From Codonopsis lanceolata (lineage: Eukaryota > Streptophyta > Magnoliopsida > Asterales > Campanulaceae), in contig CM028378.1 in the NCBI GenBank assembly GCA_013146195.2, positions 87,044,295 through 87,108,294 on the forward strand: a stretch of DNA of 64,000 nucleotides, given 5' to 3'. Positions 10,681 to 22,174 of the stretch are shown here, piece by piece (positions within the stretch are counted from its first letter, which is position 1; each line of letters opens with the position of its first letter). The notes under the pieces were generated by a model. It saw only the letters and a list, made by a program, of their open reading frames with translations. It was not told the origin of the DNA and made no database searches. The position numbers and the translations under genes are program-made.

Positions 10681-11714
10681 GGCTTAAAAAATTTGTCCTT
10701 TTTTTATTTCAAACTTAATGAAGTAACATGTTCATTTATGAATGTCATGTATAGATATGACCTGCCAAAGGAAGAATAGACCCACCGCCTCAAGTCAAAA
10801 ACAAAGGCTGACACACAGGCCCAAGCCGAGGCACTAGCACAGGCCCAGACTGAGGCTGAGGTATAGGCCCATGCACAGGCACAAGCACATGGACACGCCG
10901 ATGAGGAAGAACCGGAACCAATGGAAGAACAAGGAGAAACACTAATTACTTTTCCATGTCCTGGGGGTCCATCAGAACCAAGTGTACTTCGTTTCTACCC
11001 GAAACACATAGTTGTACATATATATCAAGGGCTAGAGTGGTCGGTGTTGAAGGTGAACAACCATAAACAAAAACTTTTAGCATGGAAAGTAACCACAAAA
11101 ACTATTTCCCAACTATGGAGGGACACTCTTATTGCGACCAAACTAGTGCAGTTAAGGCATGTTTCATATCTGGAGAATGATAAGGTATTGGTTAGTGCCT
11201 TTGTGGAGCGGTGGCATGTAGAGACCAATACCTTCCACATGTCATTTGGTGAGATGACTATAACACTTGATGATGTGTTCTGCATTACTGGTCTTCCAAT
11301 TGCTGGGAAATCAGTCTTTTTGGAAGATTCAGTTTCCACGCAAAGTTCGGTTGCTGTTGTTTGTCAGTATTTAAGAATGTCTAAAGATAAAGCAATAGAG
11401 GGAATACGTGGTGCTAGGGGGGCATCTGTGAGGCTAGAGTGGCTACACACCCGTTTTGCTTTGGATGTATTGTCTGAGGATCCAGAAACAGTTGCTTGCT
11501 CTCTTTGCGCTTTGTTGGGTTGTACAATCTTTGCCAATAAGAGTGGAAGTAGGATTAGCACGACGTACTTGGAGTTCCTCAGTGATTTGGATGTTGTGCA
11601 TACTTACTCATGGAGAGTGGCATCCCTAAGCTTTCTATATAAACATCTAAGGAGTGCAACAGATGTGAATACGAGACAGATGACAGGATATTCCACATTA
11701 TTAGAAGTAATTAC

Positions 11715-11890
11715 TTGTATTTATAGTTAAATTAGTATACTTGTATTTATAGTTAAATTTGTATACATGTATTTATAGTTAAATTTGTATACATGTATTT
11801 ATAGTTAAATTTGTATACTTGTATTTATAATTAAATTTGTATGCATGTATTTATAGTTAAAATTTGTATACTTGTATTTATAGTTAAAAG
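11715..11890. repeat. AT-rich tandem repeat, about 30-bp unit
   Basis: Six or more units of GTATTTATAGTTAAATTTGT with TATACTT or TATACAT endings run head to tail. They start just after the exon end at 11708, inside a PMD-gene intron. Confidence 0.85.
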
Positions 11891-12097
11891 GTTGTATTGT
11901 GTTCAAATAGGCATGGATATTTGAGTGACTCCGAATGTGTACGACAGCTACTCCTAACATGCAATATCACGAAGGTCATGAACTTGCAAGTAGGTGGGAG
12001 CACAAGAGTGTTGTCGGTGTGCCCGTCGATAGATTACAAGGTCTGCTGGAACAACTTGACACCCTTAGTGCGGATGACGTGAGTCTTAATGTCTTTA

Positions 12098-13536
12098 TGT
12101 GACACCCCGGTCCTTGGTTAGCTTGAATCGCATGCGATGCTCACATTTCTTCCCTTGTTGATCATATGATTGGTTTGTGAGAGAGTCTAAGTGTGTGGGA
12201 GAGACCACATAGAGACCAAGACCTTGTTGAGCTACGTTCCTTAGTCGTTGACTTGCTAAAATCACAAGTCGTAACTCGACGTTAGTAGGAATATGGCTCG
12301 GTTGAGAATTTGCTTGCGTTGTTCATATTCATAACATTGGTTAGGTCCTAGGTCTTTATATGCATGTTATGAACTTGTTTATGTGTGTTAGACTTCAAGT
12401 TGGAGGTGTTCCTTAAGTCTATTGGTGATTTGGAAGCTTTGGAGATAACGTTCATCTTTATTGCGTAGTTTGAGATTGAGTTGTGTGATCGTCTCACCTT
12501 TCGGAGTTCTTATTCTCCTACTTATTCTTTAATTTCTTGGAAGTATTAAAGTATATTTTTTGGCCTCTTGACTTGCTTAGGATCTCATATTCTTGCCTCG
12601 TTTGATTGTTAGTTCATTCACGTTTCGTTAGCGAGTTGTTGTGGTTTGATGCGGTTTCATTCCGCGTTTGTTTAGGGAATCGTTTGTACTTGTTTCGGGT
12701 GTTGTTTGGACTTGTTTTGGACTTGATTTGAGTGTGGTTTCATCTTAGGTTGATTGGCATTGAGTTGGGGACCCTTTGGACTTTTTTTCAAGCTTTTTTC
12801 TCCCTTTTAGACAAGGCGCTCGCTTGGTGTTTGGACCAAGCGACCGCCTATTGTTCCAGAAGATGCCTTGGCCAGATTTTATGTTAAGCGCTCGCTTAAA
12901 GGGGACTAGGCGACCGCCTAGTCCCAATGACAACAAAGTGTTGTTTGCTGAATTTCATGATTTTGCCCACTTTGCCCTTAATGAACCCACTCTAAACCCT
13001 TTCTAATCCACCCTACTTAGTCCTAATTGAATCCTAATGTGTTGGATTAGTTTTATTGATCATCATTAGCCTAAACTAAATTGAAATTAACCATAATATA
13101 TCAATAAGTGTACCCATGAAATTCCTTTTGTGCCCTCCCTTCTTTGTGGATGTATAAACCCACAAACCCAACCTTCCCTCTTCATTTTGCTGCAACATTA
13201 CAGGAGATAGAGAGAGAGAGAAGCCATGGGAGACTTTGAGCCCTAGCTCTTCCTCCTTCAATCCACGAAGATCCAACAATTGGATTGCTTTGTAACTTCG
13301 GATTCTTGAAGCCCTCGACGAGTAAAACATCTTCACCGTTTGGATTTTCTTCTTCTTTGGTTTTCATCCGGGTTATGTAAGTTTCTATTTACTCTTTCTT
13401 TGAATTGTTGGCTCATTGACTCTAAAGAAAACAAACTACTTGCTATGTGAGGTCAATGAGCACTTGTATGTTGTTTATATACCCTTTTTTATCTTGAACT
13501 TATAAATTGGTTAGATACCATGTGTAGGTTGACTTT

Positions 13537-13621
<85 letters not shown>

Positions 13622-15816
13622 TGAGTTTATGATTACGTGGAGTTCTTTGGATTTTAGGGCTTGGGAATCAAGCCTGAATGATTTTGGAAATTGTTATAAA
13701 TTCAAATGGGTGATACTTTCGGGACTTATAAAATGTGTAAAGAATGAAATGTAGTATTTAGACTCAACAGAGTCATTATAAGTTCAATAAAATATTAATG
13801 AACTTTGGGTTGAAATTCTACGATGTTCGGGTTTTGGTTGGTTATGATTGTGAGCACTCGAGCATCTCGTTTTGTGTCCAATTGTGACACATGTGTTATA
13901 GAGACTTATTGAGAATTTTTAGGTGATTCTTTACTAAATTGGGAAGTTGTATTAATGAAATATTAGGAGTCTAAAAATTGAATAGTCGGGAGCAACTCTT
14001 GGGAATTGATTTAGAGCGTGCTCGTTAGAGCACGAAGCATTAGAAACCAACCTATGGTCTCAAGTATCTTTAAGAAATGATTATTGAATGAGTTTTCTTT
14101 TTAGGGAATTTGGTCACGTGCACATGAAGGCACTTGCGAGGTTATGACTACGGGGTAGTCTTGTTATTCATGAGATTGGTTTTGATGATGTCGATTATAT
14201 GCGGTAATTATGACTATGGTTGAGTCCGGTGTACTTTTAATGAAGATTAACTATTAAGTCTTGATTTGTAGTCATTATTAGACTAACATAGTAGTCTTGA
14301 ATAAATTGTGAATTGAGGGTCCTTGTAGACCCAACGGTGTGGTTGTGACTTAGACCAACATGGTAGCCCTTGGTGTGATTTCAAGTAGAGGATTATGGTA
14401 GACCTCATAGTATGATTTTTGGTAAGCTTATATGTTATTTCTTCTTGAGTTTGTGACTTGGGGATCTTGAGTACCCCGAAACGTGTTTCTTGAACTAAAC
14501 TTGTAAGTTAGTTGAACATTGTATGTAAGTCCAACTGGCATTATTTGGATTAGTTTTTATGTCAGGGTGGGACGATACATCGCCTATACGAATCATAAGA
14601 TTTGTATTCGCTATGGATCACCCTACCTGGGACCTCACACACCCCTCCACTGTTGGCCGCAGTGAGGAAGTAGCCCCTTTGCCGTATCAATACGTGACGC
14701 ATTGGCTTGCTAGATAAATCGAGGGTTTCTCGATATGTCGATGTAATCACGAGCATCGATGGTACAACCCGATTATTAATGTGTATTGCAGGAGCAACAC
14801 AACGACACGATTTGGGTATCTTCTCTATCCCTTATGGGGCTTACTATGAACACTTATATGAAGGATCATGTGCTATGTGGTTCATGTAAGTTTATGTACC
14901 TTGATGACTTGGAACATGTTTATTGTAGGTATACTAATATGATGCCATGGTTTTATATATGGTTATGCATTATGCCATGCCATGCCATGTTATGTCATAC
15001 CGTTGCATTTAGTAACTTACTGGGTCATTATGACTCACTCCGTGTGTTTGTTTTCCTTAGTGTGTGCAGTGAACTCGTTAGTACGTGTGGCGGCTGTGGA
15101 TTAATGATTTCTAGCAGGTGGTCTTCCGGGCAATAGCTTGGATTTATTATTATTGTATTTATTTATCTTATGAGTCACGGATGTAAAGTTTTGTAAACTT
15201 TACTTGTGTAAATTATGCTAGTATTTTATTGTTGTATTATTTTGGGAGCCGACTAGTATGGTCAAGTTGTTTGTATTTATTTAGAAGTTATTCCCGTTGT
15301 CTTTCCGAGTAAGGTTTTAGCTTGTGTGTTCTAGTATCTTCGTTGTTGTTGTTATCTCCTACAAGTTTAGTCGTGATATTCTGGTTTAGCTGTTTAGCGT
15401 TTGAACTCTTATTTCTATTAGTTGATTTGTTTCCCTCCAGCATGTTATAGCCGTCGAGTGGTTGTTTATCACGTTGGTATTATGTTGTTTCGTCGACCTT
15501 AGGTTTGCCGATGGTTTGTTGCCCGTGCGCAATGTTGCGTCACGCTCGTCGTAGAATTGTCGAGAGATAGTTGCCTCTCAGCCTTGTATTCCATGGTTTG
15601 GAATTTAAGGCTTGGGTTCCACTTATGATTTGCTTCCGCATGTTTTGGTTTTTGTTGTTCCGTATTGCTGTTATGGCTTTTCATTCCTGTTTAGAGCTTT
15701 TTGGCTCAATTGTTGACTCACACAATTATGCTTAGCAGGTGCTTGTCCACCTTTCTAAATTGTCTTAGCGTCACGACCTTGGGATCTCGTATAGAGATTC
15801 GGATCGGGGTGCCACA
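12098..15816. mobile_element. solo LTR, Ty3/gypsy (Del/Tekay-like), inserted in the MULE
   Basis: The 3,719-base segment begins TGTGACACCCCGGTCC and ends GATCGGGGTGCCACA, the TG...CA borders with short inverted CACCCCG/CGGGGTG ends typical of chromovirus LTRs. The flanks are CTTTA and ATTTA, a 5-bp duplication with one mismatch. No coding domain, primer-binding site or polypurine tract lies inside. A TATAAACCC box near 13151 followed by a C/T-rich stretch fits a U3/R border. PMD coding sequence resumes directly on the far side (15893), so it is an insertion. It could instead be a coding-free LARD-type element, but no second LTR copy is present. Confidence 0.65.
13540..13619. repeat. (TA)n(TG)n microsatellite
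   Basis: About 15 TA units are followed directly by about 24 TG units, inside the solo LTR. Confidence 0.95.
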
Positions 15817-16689
15817 ATTTATATGTATTGATTATATGTAGCAACTAACCATATTTTCTATATTATTAATCAAATGTTTTTCAATTATTGTAGGTTATTT
15901 AGATGTCGTATACTGAGCAGGTCAGAAAGCATTTCCCGTTTCACCAGATATCCTTATACCATGGATGCATAGGGTCAGTTGATCATGTTGAGCCATACCA
16001 CCTTTCTCGTGTCCTCAGACAGTTTAAATACGTGCAGACGATTTCGAGGATGATTATTGCCCCTGATATCGAGATGAGAGGTCTGTTGGCAAATAAGAAG
16101 GTTTTGGCCATGCTCGTGTGATACTTCGATATTTGGGAAAAACAAATCTTATCCGAACAACAACGTGGTAGAGCTGCCGAGCAGCTGTGGCAGTGTGCAC
16201 CTAGCTATATGGATTGGTACAACCATGTATCTCATCCAATCATATGTAACCCCGAGCATCATTCCACCTTCCAATGGACTACTCCTGATACAAGTTTACT
16301 AGATGCATGGGATATGGTTAGCTTAGTACGTGGTTTGTTGGAATCGACGACGGTGTGATATGGTGCGGGAGACCAAGATATATCGTATGATGAGTTGGGT
16401 ATGGCAATCCATAGTGCATACGGAGCATTGGGAGGGCAACAACATGGGGGACCGGGACAGTCTACAAGTGGCCAAGCTGAGGGAGAGCCATCTAGCCGCC
16501 GTCGTAGAAGAAACACTTGATTGCATTGTAATTGAATTTGTTGGAGTAGTTTGAATAACATTTTAGACAATTTTCATATGTAATTTAACTTGTTCGATAA
16601 CTGGTACCTTTTAGATCTTAATTTTAAACATACTAGTCTAAATATCCATAAACATACTATTATCAATAACCATAATTACAACCATGCTT

Positions 16690-19600
16690 GTCTAAAATAA
16701 TAGTCTGATTAGTCTCAGTACTTCGCCGAACACGACTGTATCCTACACTATTTGAGTACAAATCAAGTTGAGTCTGAAACAAGTCTTTCCACCCTGATGC
16801 ACACTAGTCGTGAAACGAATCCCAATGTATAGACACCAGTGGTAATGGGTAACTATCACGCAACAAAACCTGCAAATAAGTTATATATATCAACAAATTA
16901 TATAATATAATTGTAAAAACACTTATCGAATGATTGGGTTGTGTGTACCACAATAAAATGGTCTTCATTTATTAATCCGATACAAATAAGCTTTGGGGAA
17001 GTCTCAGCCGCATTCCTCAATGGGAGATAAGTTACGGACATTCGTGTATCTAGACATACCAGAGCTACATTATACGTTGATGCAACCAAGTGACCCATTT
17101 CCGGAAATAAAACCAATGTTTTCGTGGTGCATTGTCCTTGTAGTAATCGAGCGTTTGTAGGACTTTATCAACACGATCACTTACCAGGAAAACACGCTTG
17201 TATAACTCTAAGTTAGCCATCAACTCATGATGAAGATCGCGTCGAACTGCATGCCATCCATCTTGAGTTAAACCAAGTGCGACGACAACCGCACGATAAC
17301 CGCAATGTCCATCCGCTTTAACATCCTTTGTCTTCGCAATAAAATTGGCAAACTGTGATAGGAGTAGATCAACGAAATGAATCGCTGAGTTGAGTTTCAA
17401 TCGTTGTCACTTAACCTATTGAAAGAAAACAAATTAAGAATGAATTTAGCTTTATTTTTTAATTGTAATGATCTAGTAAACAACAAAAATACATTAATTG
17501 AAATTACCGGTATCTTTCGCCTAGTAGTCGATGGGCCAACCTCGTACGTCACATTGTTCTCGCAGTGAGTAATTGTTTTCCATTGACTCGATGTACTCAA
17601 ACCTACTCGGATCACGTTTTGTTGATTTGTCAATTTTAGCCTTTTTTGACTTTGGCCGACCACGAATAACTTCCAAAACCTGAGGCTCAATCAGTGATGT
17701 GATTGATGACTTCACAAACTCTATGGCTCTTCTTCAACAGTGCCAACCTATCTGAGTCGGTTGAGGCATTGTTGTATATAGAATGAATTTCTTCAACTGT
17801 GTTTTTCCATGCAAAATCCATTTCACTCCGAATTCCATTACCTTTGCCCTTAATCGGTAACATATCCAACTTTCTCCAAAAAGCGTCAACTTGATCAAGG
17901 GGAATTGACTTGCCCAATTTGACAAGCTCAACGATCTCATGCACACAAGGCAAACCACAAGTCTTTCTCGGTACACAACCACACAACAAAGAGTCCACAA
18001 CAGTATTTTTGCCAACCACAGATTCTATTTCATAAATCTTATTCAACACTTGTATGGATACATGCCTCGCAGATCCATGTATATAACTGATTTGAATTTG
18101 TGCATGACTACGTTTTTGCTCTTCTCAAATGAGTGCTTGATTGCGATGTGAGAAGTCTTAATGAGAGTGTGAATATGTCACCAACAAGTCTCAAAATTAT
18201 CTTGGCTCGATCCAAGTTGCCTTTTCAATGCTCCGTGTTGACTCTCCGCCCTGAAAGTACAAACAATATTCAGTAATTTGAAGTACTTATGTAACAAATA
18301 AACGAAAACAATTAATATCTGTTTGTTGAGATATTGTCATAATGCATGACAGTATTTGTCCAACATGAGACAAATATTTCTTTGTAGGGCTCAATCCATT
18401 GATCCAAAACATATTTGATGGCACTTGGATAATCTTTGAACTCATACTGCAGTCTTCTCAAATAGTCATTATACTACGACTCAGTATCAGACTTTACCAA
18501 CAAATTCCAAAACATATTAAATGAATCTCATTGTTCTTTAGTCGTTAAGATTTTCCTACAATTTGCCAAAACATTCTTATTGATGTGCCATCGACAAAGG
18601 AAATGTCTCGAGGTAACGTTCTCTCAATTGCATTCATTAAAGCTATTTCTCTGTCAGTAACAATCACATTAGACATGCTCTATTGGTTCATCAATGATTT
18701 CAAACATGTGCACGCCCAAGTATAGCTGTCTATTTTCTCATTCTCTAAATAAGGAGTTGCAATTAAGAAAGTTATATTTGTAGACGCCACACCAACAATC
18801 TCCAACAAAGGTAACTTGTACATATTTGTCTTGTACGTGTAATGCATTAATATGACTTTTGGAAAGGCACACAATAAATCAACATTGAATGGGTGAACGA
18901 AGAACAAATCCTTCACAATGTTCGTCTTCTCGCACCGCCGATGACGATGGACATATTCATGCTTCTCCAAGATACACATAAGTTTCTGCATTTGTGATCG
19001 ACCTTCACGCTCGATAACTCTACACTTCAAACGTGCATTGTAGACCGTCCTTATTGTAGATCTATTTTCTTGAAATTTTTCTTTCAAACACGCCAAAATG
19101 CCATTTGGTCTACTATTGGCATGTGTCATATCAACCACATATTTCTCCTCAACTTTTGATAACCGACATATGAATGACCTTCTATGTACGCTCCAAGTTC
19201 ATGATTGTGGACACCACACTTCACAACAAATGACCATTATCCAACTGACACTTCTCTGCCCCTCAAACTAAATGGACGACCAAGCTTCTTAGATCTGATT
19301 TCTTTCCGGTCTTTTGGTTTACTCACGTCCTCATCTTTCTTTCCAATTTCATCTTCATCATTTGCTTGTGATTTCTTGTGTCTATTGTAATGACCAACAT
19401 GTTCACAAGTCATTAATACCCAGAGATTTTTCGTACCCGCACCACTATCTGACCTCATAACCATTATTATCATTTCAAGCTCATTCCCCCTAGCACGCAC
19501 CCAATAAATCAACATTTGACGAGATGAAAAGAGTTCATGCGTCATGAAGACATCGGTGTAATCCGCCACAATATCTTGAATAGGAACTATCACATTATTT

Positions 19601-20027
19601 TCGACATCAACAATCTCATTATTAGTAGGCCATCAGCACTAGGATTTGTTGACAACGTGTTTGAATTCTGTTACCAAAAACAATAACCCATCAAAAACAC
19701 AAGTTCCTATAATTTTTTAAAAACTGTTTGGCCTCAGTAGGTGGAACATTTACAAAATGTTCAGCCATCATAGGTTGAACAAATAATAAATGTTTGACAT
19801 GTTAGGTTGGAATAGTCCAAACATATTCGGACCTGAGGATCCGAACTTTTTTGAAATGTTCGATTGGTTCCAGCCAACATTATTAAAATGTTCGGATCGT
19901 CAGGTCCGAACCGTTATGACGAAGACCTATTTTTTAAGAAGAAAAAAATGATTTTTAACACAAATGTAAGCAAAACAAAGTTTTAAATACTTACCACAAA
20001 AGTCATAATGACTTGTTTTTCATCCAT
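16690..20027 (-). pseudogene. MuDR-type transposase with SWIM finger and OTU protease domain
   Basis: The minus-strand gene starts ATGGATGAAAAACAAG at 20027 and reaches a GTAAGT donor after 33 bases. The intron runs to an acceptor near 19668. Exon 2 has the FAR1/MuDR-like N-terminal region (19593-19140): LFSSRQMLIYWVRARG, then RSDSGAGTKNLWVL, a frameshift near 19240, then KCGVHNHELGAY. The MULE transposase core (19138-18180) has TYKTNMYKLPLLEIVGVAST, then TDREIALMNAIE, RWHINKN and AESQH. The SWIM finger (about 17990) reads CGCVPRKTCGLPCVHEI, followed by RGRPKSKKAK with STKRDPSRFEYIES. The OTU domain (17400-16800) has ADGHCGYRAVV (Asp and Cys) and NEDHFIVVH (His), with a one-base frameshift near 17117. 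Stops occur at about 18514, 18475 and 18148. The residue before TYKTN, normally Asp in a DxTYKTN motif, is His (MHYTYKTN), so a catalytic acid is lost. Confidence 0.88.
19735..19912. repeat. subterminal TGTTCGG / GAACATT array, right side
   Basis: Repeats of GGAACATTTACAAAATGTTC, TTCGGACCTGAGGATCCGAA and TTCGGATCGTCAGGTCCGAA, many of them palindromic, fill the transposase gene's first intron. They use the same words as the left array at 10415-10680. Confidence 0.7.
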
Positions 20028-20342
20028 ACTTGTTATCTTCACACCCAATGTTGAAGCCTTATGTTTTTTTAGAAATTGAAGGTTTTTGGAAGTTGATTTC
20101 TTCACAACAAAAGAAGAGGAAGATGAAGGAGAACAAAATAGTGTGGTAATAAAGAGGTTTATTTGTTGAAGAAGAATGGTTTGAAGAAGAATGTCTTGGG
20201 AAAAATGAGCATGTGTTGGGAAGAAGATGAAGAATGAGAATGAAGGAGATGAAGAAGATGAAGAATGAGTTGGGAAGAAGGGGGTATATTTGTTTTGGGT
20301 TGGGGGTTTACTTAGGGTTTTTGTTTTTAAAAAATAGGATGG

Positions 20343-20357
20343 AGGTCTATTTATAAG
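20343..20357 (-). promoter_or_regulatory. TATA box candidate for the MULE transposase gene
   Basis: On the minus strand CTTATAAATAGACC lies about 320 bases before the ATG at 20027 and inside the element's right end. The transcript start was not determined. Confidence 0.5.
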
Positions 20358-20417
20358 TTTCAAGTGTATAATTGTCTTTAAACTTGATGGTATTTTTATC
20401 ATTAAGAACAAATGAGA

Positions 20418-20463
20418 ATGGGGGGTCAACTTGAAGGAACCGAGGGTCTGAATAGTGCGACCC
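20418..20463 (-). repeat. right terminal inverted repeat of the MULE
   Basis: This is the partner of 9905-9950, ending GGGTCTGAATAGTGCGACCC at 20463 and followed at once by the AAAAAATAA duplication. Confidence 0.85.
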
Positions 20464-20968
20464 AAAAAATAAATGCTAATTACAAGTTTAGAAAACCCTC
20501 TTATTATGAACAATTTTTGCAACACACCATACATGTACCAACTAGTTTTAAGAAATAATGTGAAGCTTGTAAGGTGTTTATGAAAATGGTAAAAACATTT
20601 TAGAAATATCAAAATTGTCTCTTGTATTTAAAATTGAAATGCAATTTGAGCAAAACTTTAAAAAAATCACTATAAATTCATCAGAGCTCGTAATCAGATG
20701 ATTCTTGAGTCTAACTCGACTAATTTTCAAGAACGTTCCAGTGAAAATAAATCAGGTGTATGTTTGGAATTGATTTTCTTAAACTTGGTTATCATATTCA
20801 TTGGATTGTGTATGTATTAAAATATGTTTTAGAGTTATTATATTCTCTAAATTTCAGCTAAGATCCTTCATATTAATCGAGATTTTTGACATATTTTCTT
20901 GGAGTTAACGAAAAGTATATAATGCGATTTAAATAAGAAACATTTAGGATAAACTTTAACTGACACAG

Positions 20969-20969
<1 letters not shown>

Positions 20970-21010
<41 letters not shown>
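20970..21010. repeat. (TAA)n microsatellite
   Basis: About 13 TAA/AAT units in an A+T-rich intergenic stretch. Confidence 0.95.
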
Positions 21011-21012
<2 letters not shown>

Positions 21013-21204
21013 GAATGACTACGATATTCACTATAAATTAACATTTTCAACTATCGGTGGTGTAAAATCAATTTTACATAAATGACCTTTGAATCATGAT
21101 ACGTAGTCAACCAAAAACTAATACAAAAATTGTAACACATGTCATATTCGGTGGGTGTTTATATAAAAAAATTCAATCAATAATGAAATTTTACTTATTT
21201 AGGC

Positions 21205-22150
21205 TCCGTTTGCTTCACAGAAAATGACTTACGGAATTTGTTTTCTTATTTTTCGGTATTTGGTAACCTTAGGAAAATGTAATCAACGTAAAATGTTTTC
21301 TAAGTCAACGAAAAATGAAGGCTTCTTTTTTAGAAAATGACTAACTGATTCATTTTTCGTAAGTCATTTTCCAAATATTCGGACACCGTCGGTCCCCTTT
21401 CACAAGTACACATATTTACTTACACACAATATTTTAGTCAACAAATATATTGTTTAGAAATATAAATGAAGTTTGTGCACACTATTTATAAATTATAATT
21501 TTAATAAATACGCACTAGATTTTAAAATTAATGTCAACTATATTATTTATGGACATCCTAAACATTGTCAATTTTCTATTTTAAAACGTTTTTTTTTCTT
21601 ATCAATTATTAAAATTTTCATTTGTAATTATAAGATCAAAAAAAGATAGACCTTCATTTAACACCACTAATGATAAATTGAGGATTACTAAAGAAAAATT
21701 ACTTAAAGTTCAACATTATCTTATATACAATATGTGCATTAATATTATAATATATTTATTCATATATAATTTTTTGTAACATTTTATAGGGATATTCTAA
21801 ACATTGTCTATTTTCTATTTTAAAAAGTTTTTTTTTTCATATCAATTATCAAATTTTTTTATTTGTAATTGTGAGATTAAAAAAGATGAATTTTATTGAT
21901 TTGACACCACTAATAATAAATTGAGGCTACTAAAAAAAATGACTTAAAGTTCAACATTATCTTATATTTAATATGTGCATTAATATTAAAACATATTTTT
22001 TGTATTTATTTATATATTATTTTCCGTAATATTTTTCGTGTGTTTGTCAAACACCCATAAATATTTATGACATATTTTCAAAAGATTTATCAAACACCTA
22101 AATCTTTTTATTTTTTAGAAATCATTTTTCGAAAATATTTTATTTGTCCA
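21205..22150. mobile_element. MITE-like element with inverted ends and internal duplication
   Basis: The left end reads CCGTTTGCTTCACAGAAAAT with GACTTACGGAA. The right end, read inward, has GTTTGACAAACACACGAAAA with ATTACGGAAAAT. The left sequence resembles 44097-44260 in UBP26 intron 12 (TTTGTTTCACGGAAAATGAC), so this is a dispersed family. It has no coding capacity. Confidence 0.5.
21541..22025. repeat. direct duplication of about 243 bp
   Basis: 21541-21782 and 21784-22025 align along their whole length, sharing CCTAAACATTGT, GACACCACTAAT-like and AAAGTTCAACATTATCTTAT blocks in the same order. Divergence and small indels show an old duplication. Confidence 0.8.
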
Positions 22151-22174
22151 ACAATCGGCAGGAACAACAATGCT

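Larger units (their letters stand above)
10273..16520 (+). pseudogene. plant mobile domain (PMD, MAIN/MAIL-like) gene of the MULE
   Basis: PMD proteins occur both as host factors (MAIN, MAIL1, acting in silencing and genome stability) and inside plant TEs. A probable first exon is ATGGACAAAAGAG (10273-10285) before a GTATGT donor. Exon 2 begins near 10755 with an Ala/Gln-rich stretch holding a TAG at 10864. The main open part is 10921-11708: LRFYPKHIV, then TFHMSFGEMTITLDDV, then GLPIAGKSV. The next exon (11911-12080) starts AWIFE, has a TGA, and ends at GTGAGT. The last exon (15893-16520) holds YHLSRVLRQFKYVQTI and SYMDWYNHVSHPIICNPE, the usual PMD C-terminal region, and ends in a basic tail. 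The solo LTR lies in the intron between these last two exons. Five in-frame stops are visible (about 10864, 11923, 15899, 16119 and 16357), most explicable as CAG, CGA or TGG changed by one transition. There is also a frame offset after exon 1. Confidence 0.85.
9905..20463. mobile_element. MULE of 10.56 kb with PMD gene and transposase-OTU gene
   Basis: The left end reads GGGTCGCGCTATTTAGACCC and the right end, read inward, reads GGGTCGCACTATTCAGACCC. Similarity continues through a TTGACCCC block, about 45 bases in all. The element is flanked by a perfect 9-bp direct repeat, AAAAAATAA (9896-9904 and 20464-20472), the target-duplication length expected of Mutator-like elements. It contains two convergent genes: a plant mobile domain gene on the plus strand (10273-16520) and a MuDR-type transposase with a C-terminal OTU protease domain on the minus strand (20027 to about 16690). 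A solo LTR (12098-15816) sits within it, so the element was about 6.8 kb when it inserted. Both genes carry stops or frameshifts, so this copy is dead. Confidence 0.9.

Noticed and set aside
10567..10779. Open frame with a repeating AEHF-type peptide
   Set aside because: It is the CCGAACATTTT array translated, and it lies inside an intron of the PMD gene.
12776..13367. Open frames inside the solo LTR
   Set aside because: Short, on both strands, with no family match. They fit LTR sequence with a leader-like C/T-rich part.
19983..20612. 209-codon minus-strand open frame
   Set aside because: It runs through the MULE right end and C/T-rich leader. Only its last codons (the short exon starting at 20027) are supported.
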